A stretch of 64,000 bases of DNA from Mariniflexile maritimum (GTDB taxonomy: Bacteria > Bacteroidota > Bacteroidia > Flavobacteriales > Flavobacteriaceae). Positions 34,740 to 43,758 of the stretch are shown piece after piece (position 1 is the first letter of the stretch; every line of letters begins with the position of its first letter). The stretch spans positions 62,001 through 126,000 of the forward strand of contig NZ_WRPN01000002.1 in assembly GCF_009746565.1 (NCBI RefSeq), read 5' to 3'. Made by a program: the position numbers and the translations under genes. A model generated the notes under the pieces. The model searched no databases. It saw only the letters and a list, made by a program, of their open reading frames with translations, and was not told the DNA's origin.

Positions 34740-36569
34740 CTACCCCTCGTTATTCTCCAAAAACTTACGCTCTAGTTCTGCTTGAAACTCTTCCATTACG
34801 GGGCGTACGGTGCTTTCGGGCAAATCGGCAATTCTAATGTACATCAAGCCATCAACCGAGTTATTGAATAAGGGGTCCACATTAAAAGCCACCAAGCGCG
34901 CATTTTGTTTTACATATTTTTTAAGGAGCACGGGAAGGCGTAATGCCCCGGGCTCTATTTCGTCGATAATCTTGTCGAATTTATTCAAATCGGCCTCGGT
35001 TTCATCAAACAGAAAATCTTTATCGGCATCCTTCAATTTCACCTTAAATTCTTTTTTGGGGTGCACATATTGCGCTATGTAGGGGTCGTAATAATGCGAT
35101 TTCATAAACTCGATCATCAACGATTTTGAGAAATTTGAAAATTGGTTGCTAATGCTCACGCCGCCAATTAAAAATTTATGTTCGGGGTAACGCAGCGTGG
35201 TGTGTACAATGCCTTTCCATAGTAAAAACAGGGGCATGGGTTTTTGTTGGTATTCTTTAATGATGAAAGCACGCCCCATTTCGATGGATTGGCTCATCAT
35301 TTTATAGAGTTCGGGTTCAAACCGAAACAAATCTTGCAGATAAAAGCCATTGATGCCGTAGCGTTCAAATATTTTTGAGCCCAGGCCCATACGGTACGCT
35401 CCTGCGATGAGATTGTTTTCGTTGTCCCATAGAAACATGTGGTGGTAGTAATTATCAAAGGCATCCAAATCAATGGCTTCGTTGGTGCCTTCGCCCACTT
35501 CCCGAAAGGTTATTTCGCGCAAACGCCCAATTTCGCGCAAAACATGGGGTATTTTTGAGGCTTGTGCCAAAAAAACTTCATAATTTTTACTTTGCAGCAA
35601 CCGTGAATCGTCCTTTCGTAAGGCCTCAATTTCTTTGGTCATTAACTCGGTAGCTACGGGCGTTACAATATTTTTGGGTGGTTTTGGCGTTTTTAAGGTA
35701 GATTGGATGTTATCCAAAATCTTTGGCTTGTCTTCAAAAGCGTTCGATAGCATGTAGGTTTTTCGGCGTATAAATTCTGAAAACTCATCGAGTGCTGTAT
35801 ATTCCTTTTGGTCTTCCACGGAAATGGGCCTGCCAATGCGCACTTTAATGGTGCGCCGTTTTTGGGTTAAAAGCTCTGAAGGTAATTTGGCGGTTCTAAA
35901 GGTGTCGCTAATTTTTGAAAGCTTATAAAACAACCGACTGTTTTTTGCGTGGAAATAAATGGGCACAATAGGAACTTCGGCTTTTTTGATAAGCTTTATG
36001 GCGGCTTCTTCCCATGGCCTGTCCACCACCAGTTTGCCATCGCGGTAGGTGGAAACTTCGCCTGCTGGAAAAATACCCAGCGGATGCCCATCCCTTAAAT
36101 GCAGAATGGCGTTTTTAAAACCGGAAATGCTCGATTTTACATCTTTTCGGTCTTCAAAAGGATTTACGGGCATAATGTACGGTTTTAGGGGCTCAATTCG
36201 GTTCAAAAGAAAATTGGCTATTATTTTAAAATCGTCGCGTTGTTCCAGCATCAATTTGAGCAGTAAAATACCATCAATACCACCCAGCGGATGGTTTGAA
36301 ACCGTAATGTAGGCACCTTCCTTTGGCAAACGTTTTAAGTCTTCTTCAGGAATTTCAAACTTAATTTGAAAATCATCTAAAATAGCATCTAAAAAATGAA
36401 GGTTTTTTAGGTGCTTGTTGCGGTTGTATATTTTGTTTAGGGTCGATATTTTAAGCACTTTCATAAGCAACCAACCTATAAACGTGCCTAAAAAGCCGTA
36501 TTTATCTACTTTTATTGCCTTGGCCACTTCTTTAGCCGAGACTAAGCCGGTATCTTGTTGTTTTGTCAT
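34740..36569 (-). CDS. olsF: OlsF-like bifunctional acyltransferase for aminolipids
   Basis: This 609-residue protein has two acyltransferase halves. The N-terminal PlsC/OlsA-like half shows VSNHPLGGIDG (H93, D99), FEDRKDVKSS and GIFPAGEVSTYRDG. The C-terminal GNAT/OlsB-like half (about 340-600) shows REITFREVGEGT, LIAGAYRMGLG and GRAFIIKEYQQKPMPLFLLW. The same two-domain layout defines OlsF, which N- and O-acylates ornithine to make ornithine lipids and has been reported in Serratia and Flavobacterium. Glycine- or serine-based aminolipids are also possible products in Bacteroidota. It is 22 bases downstream of an aspartate kinase on the same strand. Confidence 0.85.
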   Translation of the reverse strand: MTKQQDTGLVSAKEVAKAIKVDKYGFLGTFIGWLLMKVLKISTLNKIYNRNKHLKNLHFLDAILDDFQIKFEIPEEDLKRLPKEGAYITVSNHPLGGIDGILLLKLMLEQRDDFKIIANFLLNRIEPLKPYIMPVNPFEDRKDVKSSISGFKNAILHLRDGHPLGIFPAGEVSTYRDGKLVVDRPWEEAAIKLIKKAEVPIVPIYFHAKNSRLFYKLSKISDTFRTAKLPSELLTQKRRTIKVRIGRPISVEDQKEYTALDEFSEFIRRKTYMLSNAFEDKPKILDNIQSTLKTPKPPKNIVTPVATELMTKEIEALRKDDSRLLQSKNYEVFLAQASKIPHVLREIGRLREITFREVGEGTNEAIDLDAFDNYYHHMFLWDNENNLIAGAYRMGLGSKIFERYGINGFYLQDLFRFEPELYKMMSQSIEMGRAFIIKEYQQKPMPLFLLWKGIVHTTLRYPEHKFLIGGVSISNQFSNFSKSLMIEFMKSHYYDPYIAQYVHPKKEFKVKLKDADKDFLFDETEADLNKFDKIIDEIEPGALRLPVLLKKYVKQNARLVAFNVDPLFNNSVDGLMYIRIADLPESTVRPVMEEFQAELERKFLENNEG

Positions 36570-36591
36570 GCCTGTAAATGTACTAAATTGT

Positions 36592-37842
36592 TTATTTACT
36601 TACTACTTGAACAGTTTCTTGTGTTAATTGTTTTAATAACACGGTTTTACCTTCCTCAATTTGGTCTATGGCAGCTTGGTTGTAGTGCCTTACGGTATAA
36701 AGCGAAACGTTTTCATGGCAGGTTACCTTAAATTTTGCTTTTAGGTGGTGCACTAACTTTTCGAGATTGTTATAAATATTATCGACACAAACCGAAAAGC
36801 TAATGGCCGAATTTTGAATAACGTCCACCTTCATTTTATACAAGTGCAATAAGTTGAAAATAGCGCTGATGTTTTCTTCAACAATGTATGAAAAATCGAG
36901 AGAAGATATTGAAATGAGCACTTGGTTTTTTTTAACGATGAAGCAGGGCACCATGGGGTCCAGGGTCAAGTTTTTGCCTATGCGCGTACCGGCGGCTTCG
37001 GGGTTTAAAAATGATTTGACATACAACGGGATTTCTTTTCCTTGAAGTGGCTGCAAGGTTTTTGGATGAATAACCGATGCGCCGTAAAATGCCAATTCGA
37101 TGGCTTCGCGGTAGCTTATTTGGTTTAGTAATTGGGCGTTTTCAAAATAACGGGGGTCGGCATTTAAAATACCGGGCACGTCTTTCCAAATGGTAACACT
37201 TTCGGCATTTAGGCAATAAGCATAAATAGCGGCCGTGTAATCGCTTCCTTCCCTTCCCAACGTGGTGGTAAAATTGTTGGGGTCGCTGCCCAAAAAGCCT
37301 TGGGTAATATTTAAGATGGATTTATTGAAGTTTGCTGTAATTAAATGTTGTGTCGCTTCCCAATTTACGTTGGCACGACGGTAATAATTATCGGTTTTTA
37401 TGTGTTCGCGAACATCCAACCAGTGGTTTTTTATTTCAATAAAATTCAAATAATGACTTATTATTACAGTTGAAACGAGTTCGCCATAGCCAATTACCTG
37501 ATCGTAAACAAAGTTGTAATCGGGCGATTTATTGGTTTTTAAAAAAAGGCTTAACTCATCAAACAAGGTGCTTACTTTTTTGTAAACGGGGTGGGTTTCT
37601 TCCTCAAATAAATCGAGCAGAATCTCGTTATGGTATTTTTTTACGTCTTGGATGGCACTTTGCAATTCGGTCTTGTTCTCAAAATAGTTGTTGATAACAA
37701 GTTCGAGCGCATTGGTGGTTTTTCCCATGGCCGAAACTACTACAAGTGTGTTTTTATAGCCTACTTTTTGTAAAACCAAGGCCATATTTTTTACAGCTTT
37801 GGCATCTTTAACCGAGGCGCCACCAAATTTGAATACTTGCAT
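36592..37842 (-). CDS. Aspartate kinase
   Basis: This enzyme phosphorylates L-aspartate in the first step of the lysine, threonine and methionine pathway. The 416-residue protein begins MQVFKFGGASVKDAKAVKN (the K-F-G-G motif) and has TQGFLGSDPNNFTTTLGREGSDYTAA (written here as TQGFLGSDPNNF then TTLGREGSDYTAA), WKDVPGILNADPR and GASVIHPKTLQPL. A C-terminal ACT-like regulatory part follows (about 300-416). There is no fused homoserine dehydrogenase domain. The short ACT region suggests its own feedback behaviour. Downstream lies the OlsF-like gene. Confidence 0.95.
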   Translation of the reverse strand: MQVFKFGGASVKDAKAVKNMALVLQKVGYKNTLVVVSAMGKTTNALELVINNYFENKTELQSAIQDVKKYHNEILLDLFEEETHPVYKKVSTLFDELSLFLKTNKSPDYNFVYDQVIGYGELVSTVIISHYLNFIEIKNHWLDVREHIKTDNYYRRANVNWEATQHLITANFNKSILNITQGFLGSDPNNFTTTLGREGSDYTAAIYAYCLNAESVTIWKDVPGILNADPRYFENAQLLNQISYREAIELAFYGASVIHPKTLQPLQGKEIPLYVKSFLNPEAAGTRIGKNLTLDPMVPCFIVKKNQVLISISSLDFSYIVEENISAIFNLLHLYKMKVDVIQNSAISFSVCVDNIYNNLEKLVHHLKAKFKVTCHENVSLYTVRHYNQAAIDQIEEGKTVLLKQLTQETVQVVSK

Positions 37843-37925
37843 GTTTTTGGTTATTCAGTTGTTTAGTTTTTGGTTTTTTGGGTTGTTTGTTGGGTAAAGA
37901 CTTCATTCCTTTTATAGCTCAATAG

Positions 37926-38423
37926 CTAAATCACTTCTAAACCATTTAATTTAGAAACATAATTTTCAATGCCTTTTTCAGTTAAGTGAACAACGCGCCA
38001 ATCTTCCATGATGTTGGCCCCTTTTTGTTTATAAAAATCAATGGCCGGTTTGTTCCAATCGAGTACTTCCCAGTTAATGCGTTTTACACCCAATTCATGG
38101 CCGTATTTAACAACTTCATCCAAAAGGGCGGTGCCTATGCCTGTGCCCCTGGCGGTTTCGTTAACGATTAAATCTTCTAAGTGCAGTATTTTCCCTTTCC
38201 ATGTTGAATAGCGGTTAAAACCTAAGGCAATACCCTCAATTTTCGAATTTATTTCGGCAACATAACAAAAAAATGCCGGATGTTCGCCAAAACCGTCCTT
38301 TTCTAAATCTTCAAGGGTTACAATAACGGCATCGGGTTCCTTTTCAAAATGTGCCAATTGGTGTATTAACGCCAGCACTTGTGCCATATCTTCTTTTTTT
38401 GCCCTTCTAATTGTGAATTCCAT
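37926..38423 (-). CDS. GNAT-family N-acetyltransferase (diamine acetyltransferase-like)
   Basis: This 165-residue protein begins [20 protein letters not shown] and carries the acetyl-CoA loop [15 protein letters not shown] and the C-terminal [25 protein letters not shown], close to the spermidine/spermine N-acetyltransferase branch (HLEDLIV, W-x-V-L-D-W-N). A polyamine or small-amine substrate is likely but not proven. It is divergent from fbp with about 120 bases between starts. Confidence 0.9.
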   Translation of the reverse strand: MEFTIRRAKKEDMAQVLALIHQLAHFEKEPDAVIVTLEDLEKDGFGEHPAFFCYVAEINSKIEGIALGFNRYSTWKGKILHLEDLIVNETARGTGIGTALLDEVVKYGHELGVKRINWEVLDWNKPAIDFYKQKGANIMEDWRVVHLTEKGIENYVSKLNGLEVI

Positions 38424-38542
38424 ACTCGTTTTTAAAATCTTTCAAAGATAGCTTAAAGTTGTTTATTTCAAAACGTATTCTGTACCGAAAACGTTGTAGT
38501 TCATCAAAAAATAATAGATATTTGTGCCATAAAAACCATTCC

Positions 38543-39550
38543 ATGTCTCATAAAAACCAAACACTTGGCGAGTTTATCATCGATAATCAAACGGCTTTCA
38601 AGTATTCTTCGGGTGAATTGTCGAGTCTTTTAAACTCTATTCGATTGGCAGCCAAAATAGTAAACCACGAAGTTAATAAAGCGGGATTGGTCGATATTAT
38701 TGGTGCTGCGGGCGATACGAATATCCAGGGTGAAGACCAACAGAAGCTTGATGTTTACGCAAATGAAAAATTTATACAAACACTTACCAAGCGAAATATT
38801 GTTTGCGGTATTGCCAGTGAAGAAGAAGATGATTTTATAACTATTAACAGCAACGATGAAAGCCACGGCAATAAATATGTTGTACTTATCGACCCGCTTG
38901 ATGGTTCCTCAAATATTGATGTAAACGTATCGGTAGGCACCATTTTTTCGATTTACAGACGTGTTACACCTGTAGGAACACCCGTTAAATTGGAAGATTT
39001 TCTTCAAAAAGGCAGCAAGCAGGTAGCAGCAGGTTATATTGTTTACGGCACCTCTACCATGTTGGTTTATACCACGGGCGCTGGTGTTAATGGGTTTACG
39101 TTAAACCCTGCCATTGGGTCGTTTTACTTATCCCACCCCGATATGCGGTTTCCTGATGATGGCACTATTTATTCGGTAAACGAGGGCAACTATCTTCAAT
39201 TTCCACAGGGCATCAAAAATTATATAAAATATTGCCAGAAAGAAGAAGGCGACCGACCCTACACCTCTAGGTATATTGGTTCGTTAGTATCTGATTTTCA
39301 TAGAAATATGATTAAGGGCGGTATCTACATTTATCCGCAAAGTTCCAAAAACCCTAACGGAAAACTACGCTTGCTTTACGAATGTAACCCCATGGCCTTT
39401 TTGGCTGAACAAGCTGCCGGAAAGGCAAGCGACGGGTTTACCCGCATTATGGATATTCAACCTACCGAACTGCACCAACGCGTACCGTTTATTTGTGGCA
39501 GCAAAAATATGGTTGAAAAAGCCGAGGAATTTATGCGTGATGCACAATAA
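38543..39550 (+). CDS. fbp: Fructose-1,6-bisphosphatase class 1
   Basis: This gluconeogenic enzyme removes the 1-phosphate from fructose-1,6-bisphosphate. From the ATG at 38543 it is 335 residues and begins [19 protein letters not shown]. Key segments are [21 protein letters not shown] (as [18 protein letters not shown]), ASEEEDDF, the metal site [14 protein letters not shown], and the C-terminal [13 protein letters not shown]. An upstream in-frame start at 38459 would add 28 unconserved residues, so it is rejected. A bidirectional terminator follows. Confidence 0.97.
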   Translation: MSHKNQTLGEFIIDNQTAFKYSSGELSSLLNSIRLAAKIVNHEVNKAGLVDIIGAAGDTNIQGEDQQKLDVYANEKFIQTLTKRNIVCGIASEEEDDFITINSNDESHGNKYVVLIDPLDGSSNIDVNVSVGTIFSIYRRVTPVGTPVKLEDFLQKGSKQVAAGYIVYGTSTMLVYTTGAGVNGFTLNPAIGSFYLSHPDMRFPDDGTIYSVNEGNYLQFPQGIKNYIKYCQKEEGDRPYTSRYIGSLVSDFHRNMIKGGIYIYPQSSKNPNGKLRLLYECNPMAFLAEQAAGKASDGFTRIMDIQPTELHQRVPFICGSKNMVEKAEEFMRDAQ

Positions 39551-39563
39551 ATGAATTAGAAAT

Positions 39564-39594
39564 AAATGCGAACTGTTAAGTTCGCGTTTATTTT
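39564..39594. terminator. Bidirectional terminator between fbp and the sulP operon
   Basis: AAATGCGAAC pairs with GTTCGCGTTT (one G-T pair) around a 6-base loop, with A residues before and T residues after. It serves convergent fbp and the SulP gene. Confidence 0.8.
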
Positions 39595-41455
39595 AGTCAA
39601 TATCTTCAACGTTGTCCTTAATCCAACTAAGGCATTCATTGAACGATTCAAACAAATTTTCCTTCGGAATTAAATCTGGAATAATATCAATACGTTCCAT
39701 CATTAATTTTGGTTGGTTGAGTAAGCCTACAAACAGTACCGTAATGTTGTCCTTTCTTAAATCTACCAGAACATCTTCCATAGCATACAACCCAGACTGG
39801 TCTATATAAGGCATTTTTTCTAAACGAATAACCACGGTAGAGGCTGTTTTAGGGATTTGTTTTGCCAGAACTTGAAAATCGCTGGTAGAACCAAAAAACA
39901 ACGGGCCTTTAATATGTTTTATAAAAACTTCTTCTTTTAATTTTTCAGGGAAACCAATTTCATCCTTCCAGGCTTCTTCCTTTAAAGGTTTAACATCAGA
40001 ACTAAGCGCCGTTAAATCGCCAATTTTTTTCATAAACATAAGCGACGCAATAATCAATCCTATTCCTACGGCATAAACCAAATTCCATAAACTGGAGAGC
40101 AGTAAAACTACCATCATAATAATAACCTCCGAACTCACTCTAAATGGTCCAATTTTGGCATCTCGTGGTAAACTTGGTATGGCTTTAAGTCCTTTATAAT
40201 CCATAACACCAATTCCAACTGTTATTAATATTCCAGCTAATACGGCAGCAGGAATTCTTGATGCTACTGGCCCTAATGCCAATAAAATAAATAGTAGTAT
40301 AATTCCAGCTATCATTCCCGAAAGCTTGGTTTTACCACCCGATTTTATATTAACAACCGTTCTAATAGTTGCTCCTGCTCCTGGTAATCCGCCAAAAATG
40401 GCTCCAATACTATTACCAATACCTTGCCCGATAAGTTCTTTATTTGGCTGGTGTTTGGTTTTAGTCATATTATCGGCAACAACACTCGTTAGTAAGGAAT
40501 CTATCGCCCCCAAAAGTGCTAAGGTTAGTGACGTAAATATATAGGGGGATAAAGCAGCGAAACTAAAGCCGGTTATAATTTCTAGGTTGGGTATCGGTAA
40601 CCCAGAAGGTATTTCTTCAATAGGCCTGTAGTCTAAACCAAAACCAACGGCAACTCCAGAAACAATTAATAAGGCCACCAGCGTACTTGGTATAGCGGTA
40701 GTGATGCGTTTAAACCCATAGATTATGAAAATGGTTGCAAGTGCCAAAATTAATTCCAACCAACTTATTTGTTGAAGGGCTTGCGGTAATACTTTTAAAG
40801 TTCCTAAAACTCCTGATGCATTATTTGAAGCAAGTGTTTTAGACTCTTTAAGGATGTCTTCTTGGGTTATTTTACTTGCTCTGTCAACCGTTTCGGTAAA
40901 ATCTTCTAACACTAAAATATCTTCTCCAGCTTCTTCTTTTAAAATGTTTTTTAGTATAATGGCTTCGGCCTCAGGTTTAAAAGTTTCAACATAAGCTTTG
41001 TCTTCTTTAGGATAATAACCAATAGCAGGAAGTATTTGTGTTATTAAAATAATGACACCAATGGCGGTCATGAAACCAGAAACCACGGGGTAGGGTATGT
41101 ACTTAATATATTTTCCAAAACCAACAAGTCCCAAACCAATTTGTAGTAAACCACCAAGTAAAAAAACAGTTAAAATAATTGGCAGTGCTTTATTTAAATC
41201 GCCGTCGTTTGCAGCCAGTATACCAGCTATTACCACCATACTTACAGCCGTCATTGGGGCCGTTGGGCCAGAGATTTGAGTGTTGGTTCCGCCAAATAAC
41301 GCTGCAAAAAAGCTTAAAAATATGGCGCCATATAATCCGGCACTTGGTCCTAATCCAGAAGAAACTCCAAATGCAAGAGCTAATGGTAATGCTACAATTC
41401 CGGCGGTAATGCCACCAAATGCATCTCCTTTAATATTTGTAAATAAGTGCTTCAT
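39593..41455 (-). CDS. SulP-family anion transporter with STAS domain (1)
   Basis: This 620-residue transporter has the SulP start GDAFGGITAGIVALPLALAFGV, QISGPTAPMTAVSMV, the later block NKELIGQGIGNSIGAIFGGLPGAGATIRT (as GQGIGNSIGAIFGGLPG), and a C-terminal STAS domain (about 510-620, with VIRLEKMPYIDQSGLYAMED). An unusual acidic extramembrane loop occupies about residues 150-215. SulP proteins carry sulfate, bicarbonate or other anions. Its position last in an operon with carbonic anhydrase favours bicarbonate. The 105-base gap to DUF2490 leaves room for a separate promoter. Confidence 0.94.
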   Translation of the reverse strand: MKHLFTNIKGDAFGGITAGIVALPLALAFGVSSGLGPSAGLYGAIFLSFFAALFGGTNTQISGPTAPMTAVSMVVIAGILAANDGDLNKALPIILTVFLLGGLLQIGLGLVGFGKYIKYIPYPVVSGFMTAIGVIILITQILPAIGYYPKEDKAYVETFKPEAEAIILKNILKEEAGEDILVLEDFTETVDRASKITQEDILKESKTLASNNASGVLGTLKVLPQALQQISWLELILALATIFIIYGFKRITTAIPSTLVALLIVSGVAVGFGLDYRPIEEIPSGLPIPNLEIITGFSFAALSPYIFTSLTLALLGAIDSLLTSVVADNMTKTKHQPNKELIGQGIGNSIGAIFGGLPGAGATIRTVVNIKSGGKTKLSGMIAGIILLFILLALGPVASRIPAAVLAGILITVGIGVMDYKGLKAIPSLPRDAKIGPFRVSSEVIIMMVVLLLSSLWNLVYAVGIGLIIASLMFMKKIGDLTALSSDVKPLKEEAWKDEIGFPEKLKEEVFIKHIKGPLFFGSTSDFQVLAKQIPKTASTVVIRLEKMPYIDQSGLYAMEDVLVDLRKDNITVLFVGLLNQPKLMMERIDIIPDLIPKENLFESFNECLSWIKDNVEDID

Positions 41456-41559
41456 ACAGTTTGATATTAGTTATTAAAACTCTCTAATTTAGTTATTTTA
41501 AGTCAGATACAAATCCAACACAAAAAAGGATTGGTTTCTTAATTGTAGTAGGCTATTAA

Positions 41560-42231
41560 CTAAAAGTTTATAAATGTTATGATGTTAAATTGATCTCTGC
41601 CAGAAGTTTCAAAAAATTGGTTCATGTAACCAGCTTCTAGTTTTATGCTTTTGTTTAATAGATAACCAATGCCACCATAGAGTCTATTTCTATCAAAAAT
41701 CGCGGTTTTTGTATTTAAAAATATTTCATTGTAAGCTGAAAAATAATAGTTGCTACTTTTGGAAATGGGAACATTTAAGCCCAAAAAATACCGAAAGCGC
41801 ATTTTAAAATCGTCTTCCACAAAACGTTGTTCAAACCGATAGCGATGGTTTAGTTTTACGCTTCCTATAAATTGAGACGCCGTAAATTGCTGAAATATTC
41901 TATGCTCGTTAACACTTATCTTATCATCGGTTTCATCTATATAATTTTTAGATAAAATATAGCCATAACCCAGTAAAACATTGTTTTTTCCTTCGTTAAA
42001 AGTATAGCCTAAGCCAGTTCTTAAAAGCAATTGTTCTAAATCTCCAATGGCGTTATAATTTCTATATTGAACTTCGTTATGTAGATTCCATTTGGAGTTT
42101 ATTTGTTTATTTCCAATATAAATTAACCAGTTGCCAAAATCACTTTTTTGACTAAAAGCAATAAAAGGTAGTGTTACTAATGCAAGTAACACTACGTTTT
42201 TAATGGTATTTTTTGTTTTGGTTAATTTCAA
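41560..42231 (-). CDS. DUF2490 outer-membrane barrel-like protein
   Basis: This 223-residue exported protein has a signal peptide (1 to about 27, NVVLLALVTLPFIAFSQ) and the DUF2490 pattern SDFGNWLIYIGNKQINSKWNLH (as DFGNWLIYIGNKQINSKWNL), then repeated amphipathic strands such as LLRTGLGYTF, FRYFLGLNVP and IKLEAGYMNQFFE. It ends in phenylalanine after a strand. DUF2490 is a predicted outer-membrane barrel of unknown role. It starts 4 bases after the carbonic anhydrase stop, so it is co-transcribed and might help anion passage across the outer membrane (inference). Confidence 0.88.
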   Translation of the reverse strand: MKLTKTKNTIKNVVLLALVTLPFIAFSQKSDFGNWLIYIGNKQINSKWNLHNEVQYRNYNAIGDLEQLLLRTGLGYTFNEGKNNVLLGYGYILSKNYIDETDDKISVNEHRIFQQFTASQFIGSVKLNHRYRFEQRFVEDDFKMRFRYFLGLNVPISKSSNYYFSAYNEIFLNTKTAIFDRNRLYGGIGYLLNKSIKLEAGYMNQFFETSGRDQFNIITFINF

Positions 42232-42234
42232 AAC

Positions 42235-42867
42235 CTAGTGTTCAAAAAAATTAACTTCACCTGTATTGATGTCGTACATGGCCCCTACAATCAAGATCTC
42301 GCCATTTTTTTCCATCTCTGTAAGGATAGGACTTTCAGCGTGAATGCGGTCGATAGTTAACAGTACGTTTTTTTCTGCTACGTTATCTACAAAGTCCAGA
42401 TTTTTGGAGTTTCTTAAACTGGCATCTTTAGGTTCTGTAACAGCGTTTACGGCCGGCGTTATTTTTTCAATAAGTTTTGTTAAATTACCCATTTTAGCAC
42501 CGTCGCAAGCGCCTTTTACCGCTCCGCAACTGGTATGGCCTAAAACAACAATAAGTTTTGTGCCAGCCAGTTTGCAGGCAAACTCCATACTGCCTAATAT
42601 ATCTTCGTTAACAAAGTTTCCAGCGATGCGTACACTAAAAATATCACCCAAGCCTTGATCGAAAACCAATTCTGCCGATACTCTGGAATCTATACAGCTT
42701 AATATGGTAGCAAATGGAAATTGGCCATCGCTGGTATCATTAACCTGTTCTAATAAATTACGGTTTGCTTTTAAATTATTTTGAAATCTTTGATTTCCTT
42801 CTTTTAAAAATTGTAACGACTTTTGCGGCGTCATAGTAGCCTGTGTTTCTCTTGTGTGTGCTTTCAT
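42235..42867 (-). CDS. Beta-class carbonic anhydrase
   Basis: This enzyme interconverts CO2 and bicarbonate. The 210-residue protein has the zinc ligands and catalytic dyad of beta-carbonic anhydrases: C58, D60 and R62 in SCIDSRV, and H111 and C114 in LGHTSCGAVKGA. RIAGNFVNEDILGSMEFA is also conserved. There is no signal peptide, so it acts in the cytosol. It is the third gene of a five-gene minus-strand run flanked by SulP transporters, with a universal stress protein gene 53 bases upstream. Confidence 0.96.
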   Translation of the reverse strand: MKAHTRETQATMTPQKSLQFLKEGNQRFQNNLKANRNLLEQVNDTSDGQFPFATILSCIDSRVSAELVFDQGLGDIFSVRIAGNFVNEDILGSMEFACKLAGTKLIVVLGHTSCGAVKGACDGAKMGNLTKLIEKITPAVNAVTEPKDASLRNSKNLDFVDNVAEKNVLLTIDRIHAESPILTEMEKNGEILIVGAMYDINTGEVNFFEH

Positions 42868-42919
42868 AATATTTTTACTTTTAAAATTTAATTAATTTTT
42901 TTATAAATCTGTAATGAGG

Positions 42920-43747
42920 TTATCGTATTATTTGATGCTGCGTTCCTGTTAATAAAACAGAGACATTAAGTTTATTTACCAAATCTTTAATACTAGAATT
43001 TAAAGGTTCTGTTTTTCTTGTTTGCTGTTTATCTCTATTTAAACATAACAAATTAACACGACTTTTTACCAGGTATTTAGAGATGTTATTTAAGGCATTA
43101 TCGTTTGATTCAAACACATATTCTAAAGTATCTATTTCTGACAAACTACTTTTTGTTTCTTTTAAATCGGTTGAATTTTTAATTATTTTGAACGATTTAA
43201 GTGGTTTTTGAGCGTTTACGATTAAATTTTCGGCAAAATCTACGTTAAAAGCATTTTTAACGTTATTTAAAACGCCTAATGATAATGCGTCATTCGGTTC
43301 TAAGGCATTTTTGCTATCAGCTATCATTATAACTCCTTCAAATGTTTTTAAAATTACATCGGTAACACGATCTCCAATGATATTTAAGGTTTTGGATTTT
43401 CTTTTTCCTAAAACAATAATATCTGGTTTGTGCTCTTTAATGTACAATAGAATTTCATCTTTTACATTTCCGAATGAAAAAGAAGACTGAATGTTCAAGC
43501 CATATTCATTCGAAATAGGTTCGATAATGTCCTGTATTTGCTTTTCTGTTTTATGATACTCTTTGTTGATGGTTCTCATTGCTGAAAGTTGATTTTCTTT
43601 TGCTACGATGTCGGTAGGTTTTCGAACATAAAACATTTGAATATCACCATTGATCATTTTTGCCAAACTAACGGCACTTTTTAAAACCGTGCTCGTTGAT
43701 TTTTTCATATCAGAAAGCACTAAAATTTTATATTTATTTTTTTTCAT
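42920..43747 (-). CDS. Universal stress protein family protein
   Basis: This 275-residue protein has a UspA-like first half (about 1-145: YKILVLSDMKKSTSTVLKSAVSLA; IIVLGKRKSKTLNIIGDRVTDVILKT, shortened here as VLGKRKSKTLNIIGDRVTDV) with the adenine-nucleotide G-x2-G-x(9)-G-type region partly altered. A second, weaker repeat follows (about 146-275). It lies 12 bases after the first SulP gene of the operon and could sense energy status or regulate transport; this is inference from context. Confidence 0.85.
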   Translation of the reverse strand: MKKNKYKILVLSDMKKSTSTVLKSAVSLAKMINGDIQMFYVRKPTDIVAKENQLSAMRTINKEYHKTEKQIQDIIEPISNEYGLNIQSSFSFGNVKDEILLYIKEHKPDIIVLGKRKSKTLNIIGDRVTDVILKTFEGVIMIADSKNALEPNDALSLGVLNNVKNAFNVDFAENLIVNAQKPLKSFKIIKNSTDLKETKSSLSEIDTLEYVFESNDNALNNISKYLVKSRVNLLCLNRDKQQTRKTEPLNSSIKDLVNKLNVSVLLTGTQHQIIR

Positions 43748-43758
43748 GATATTTAATT

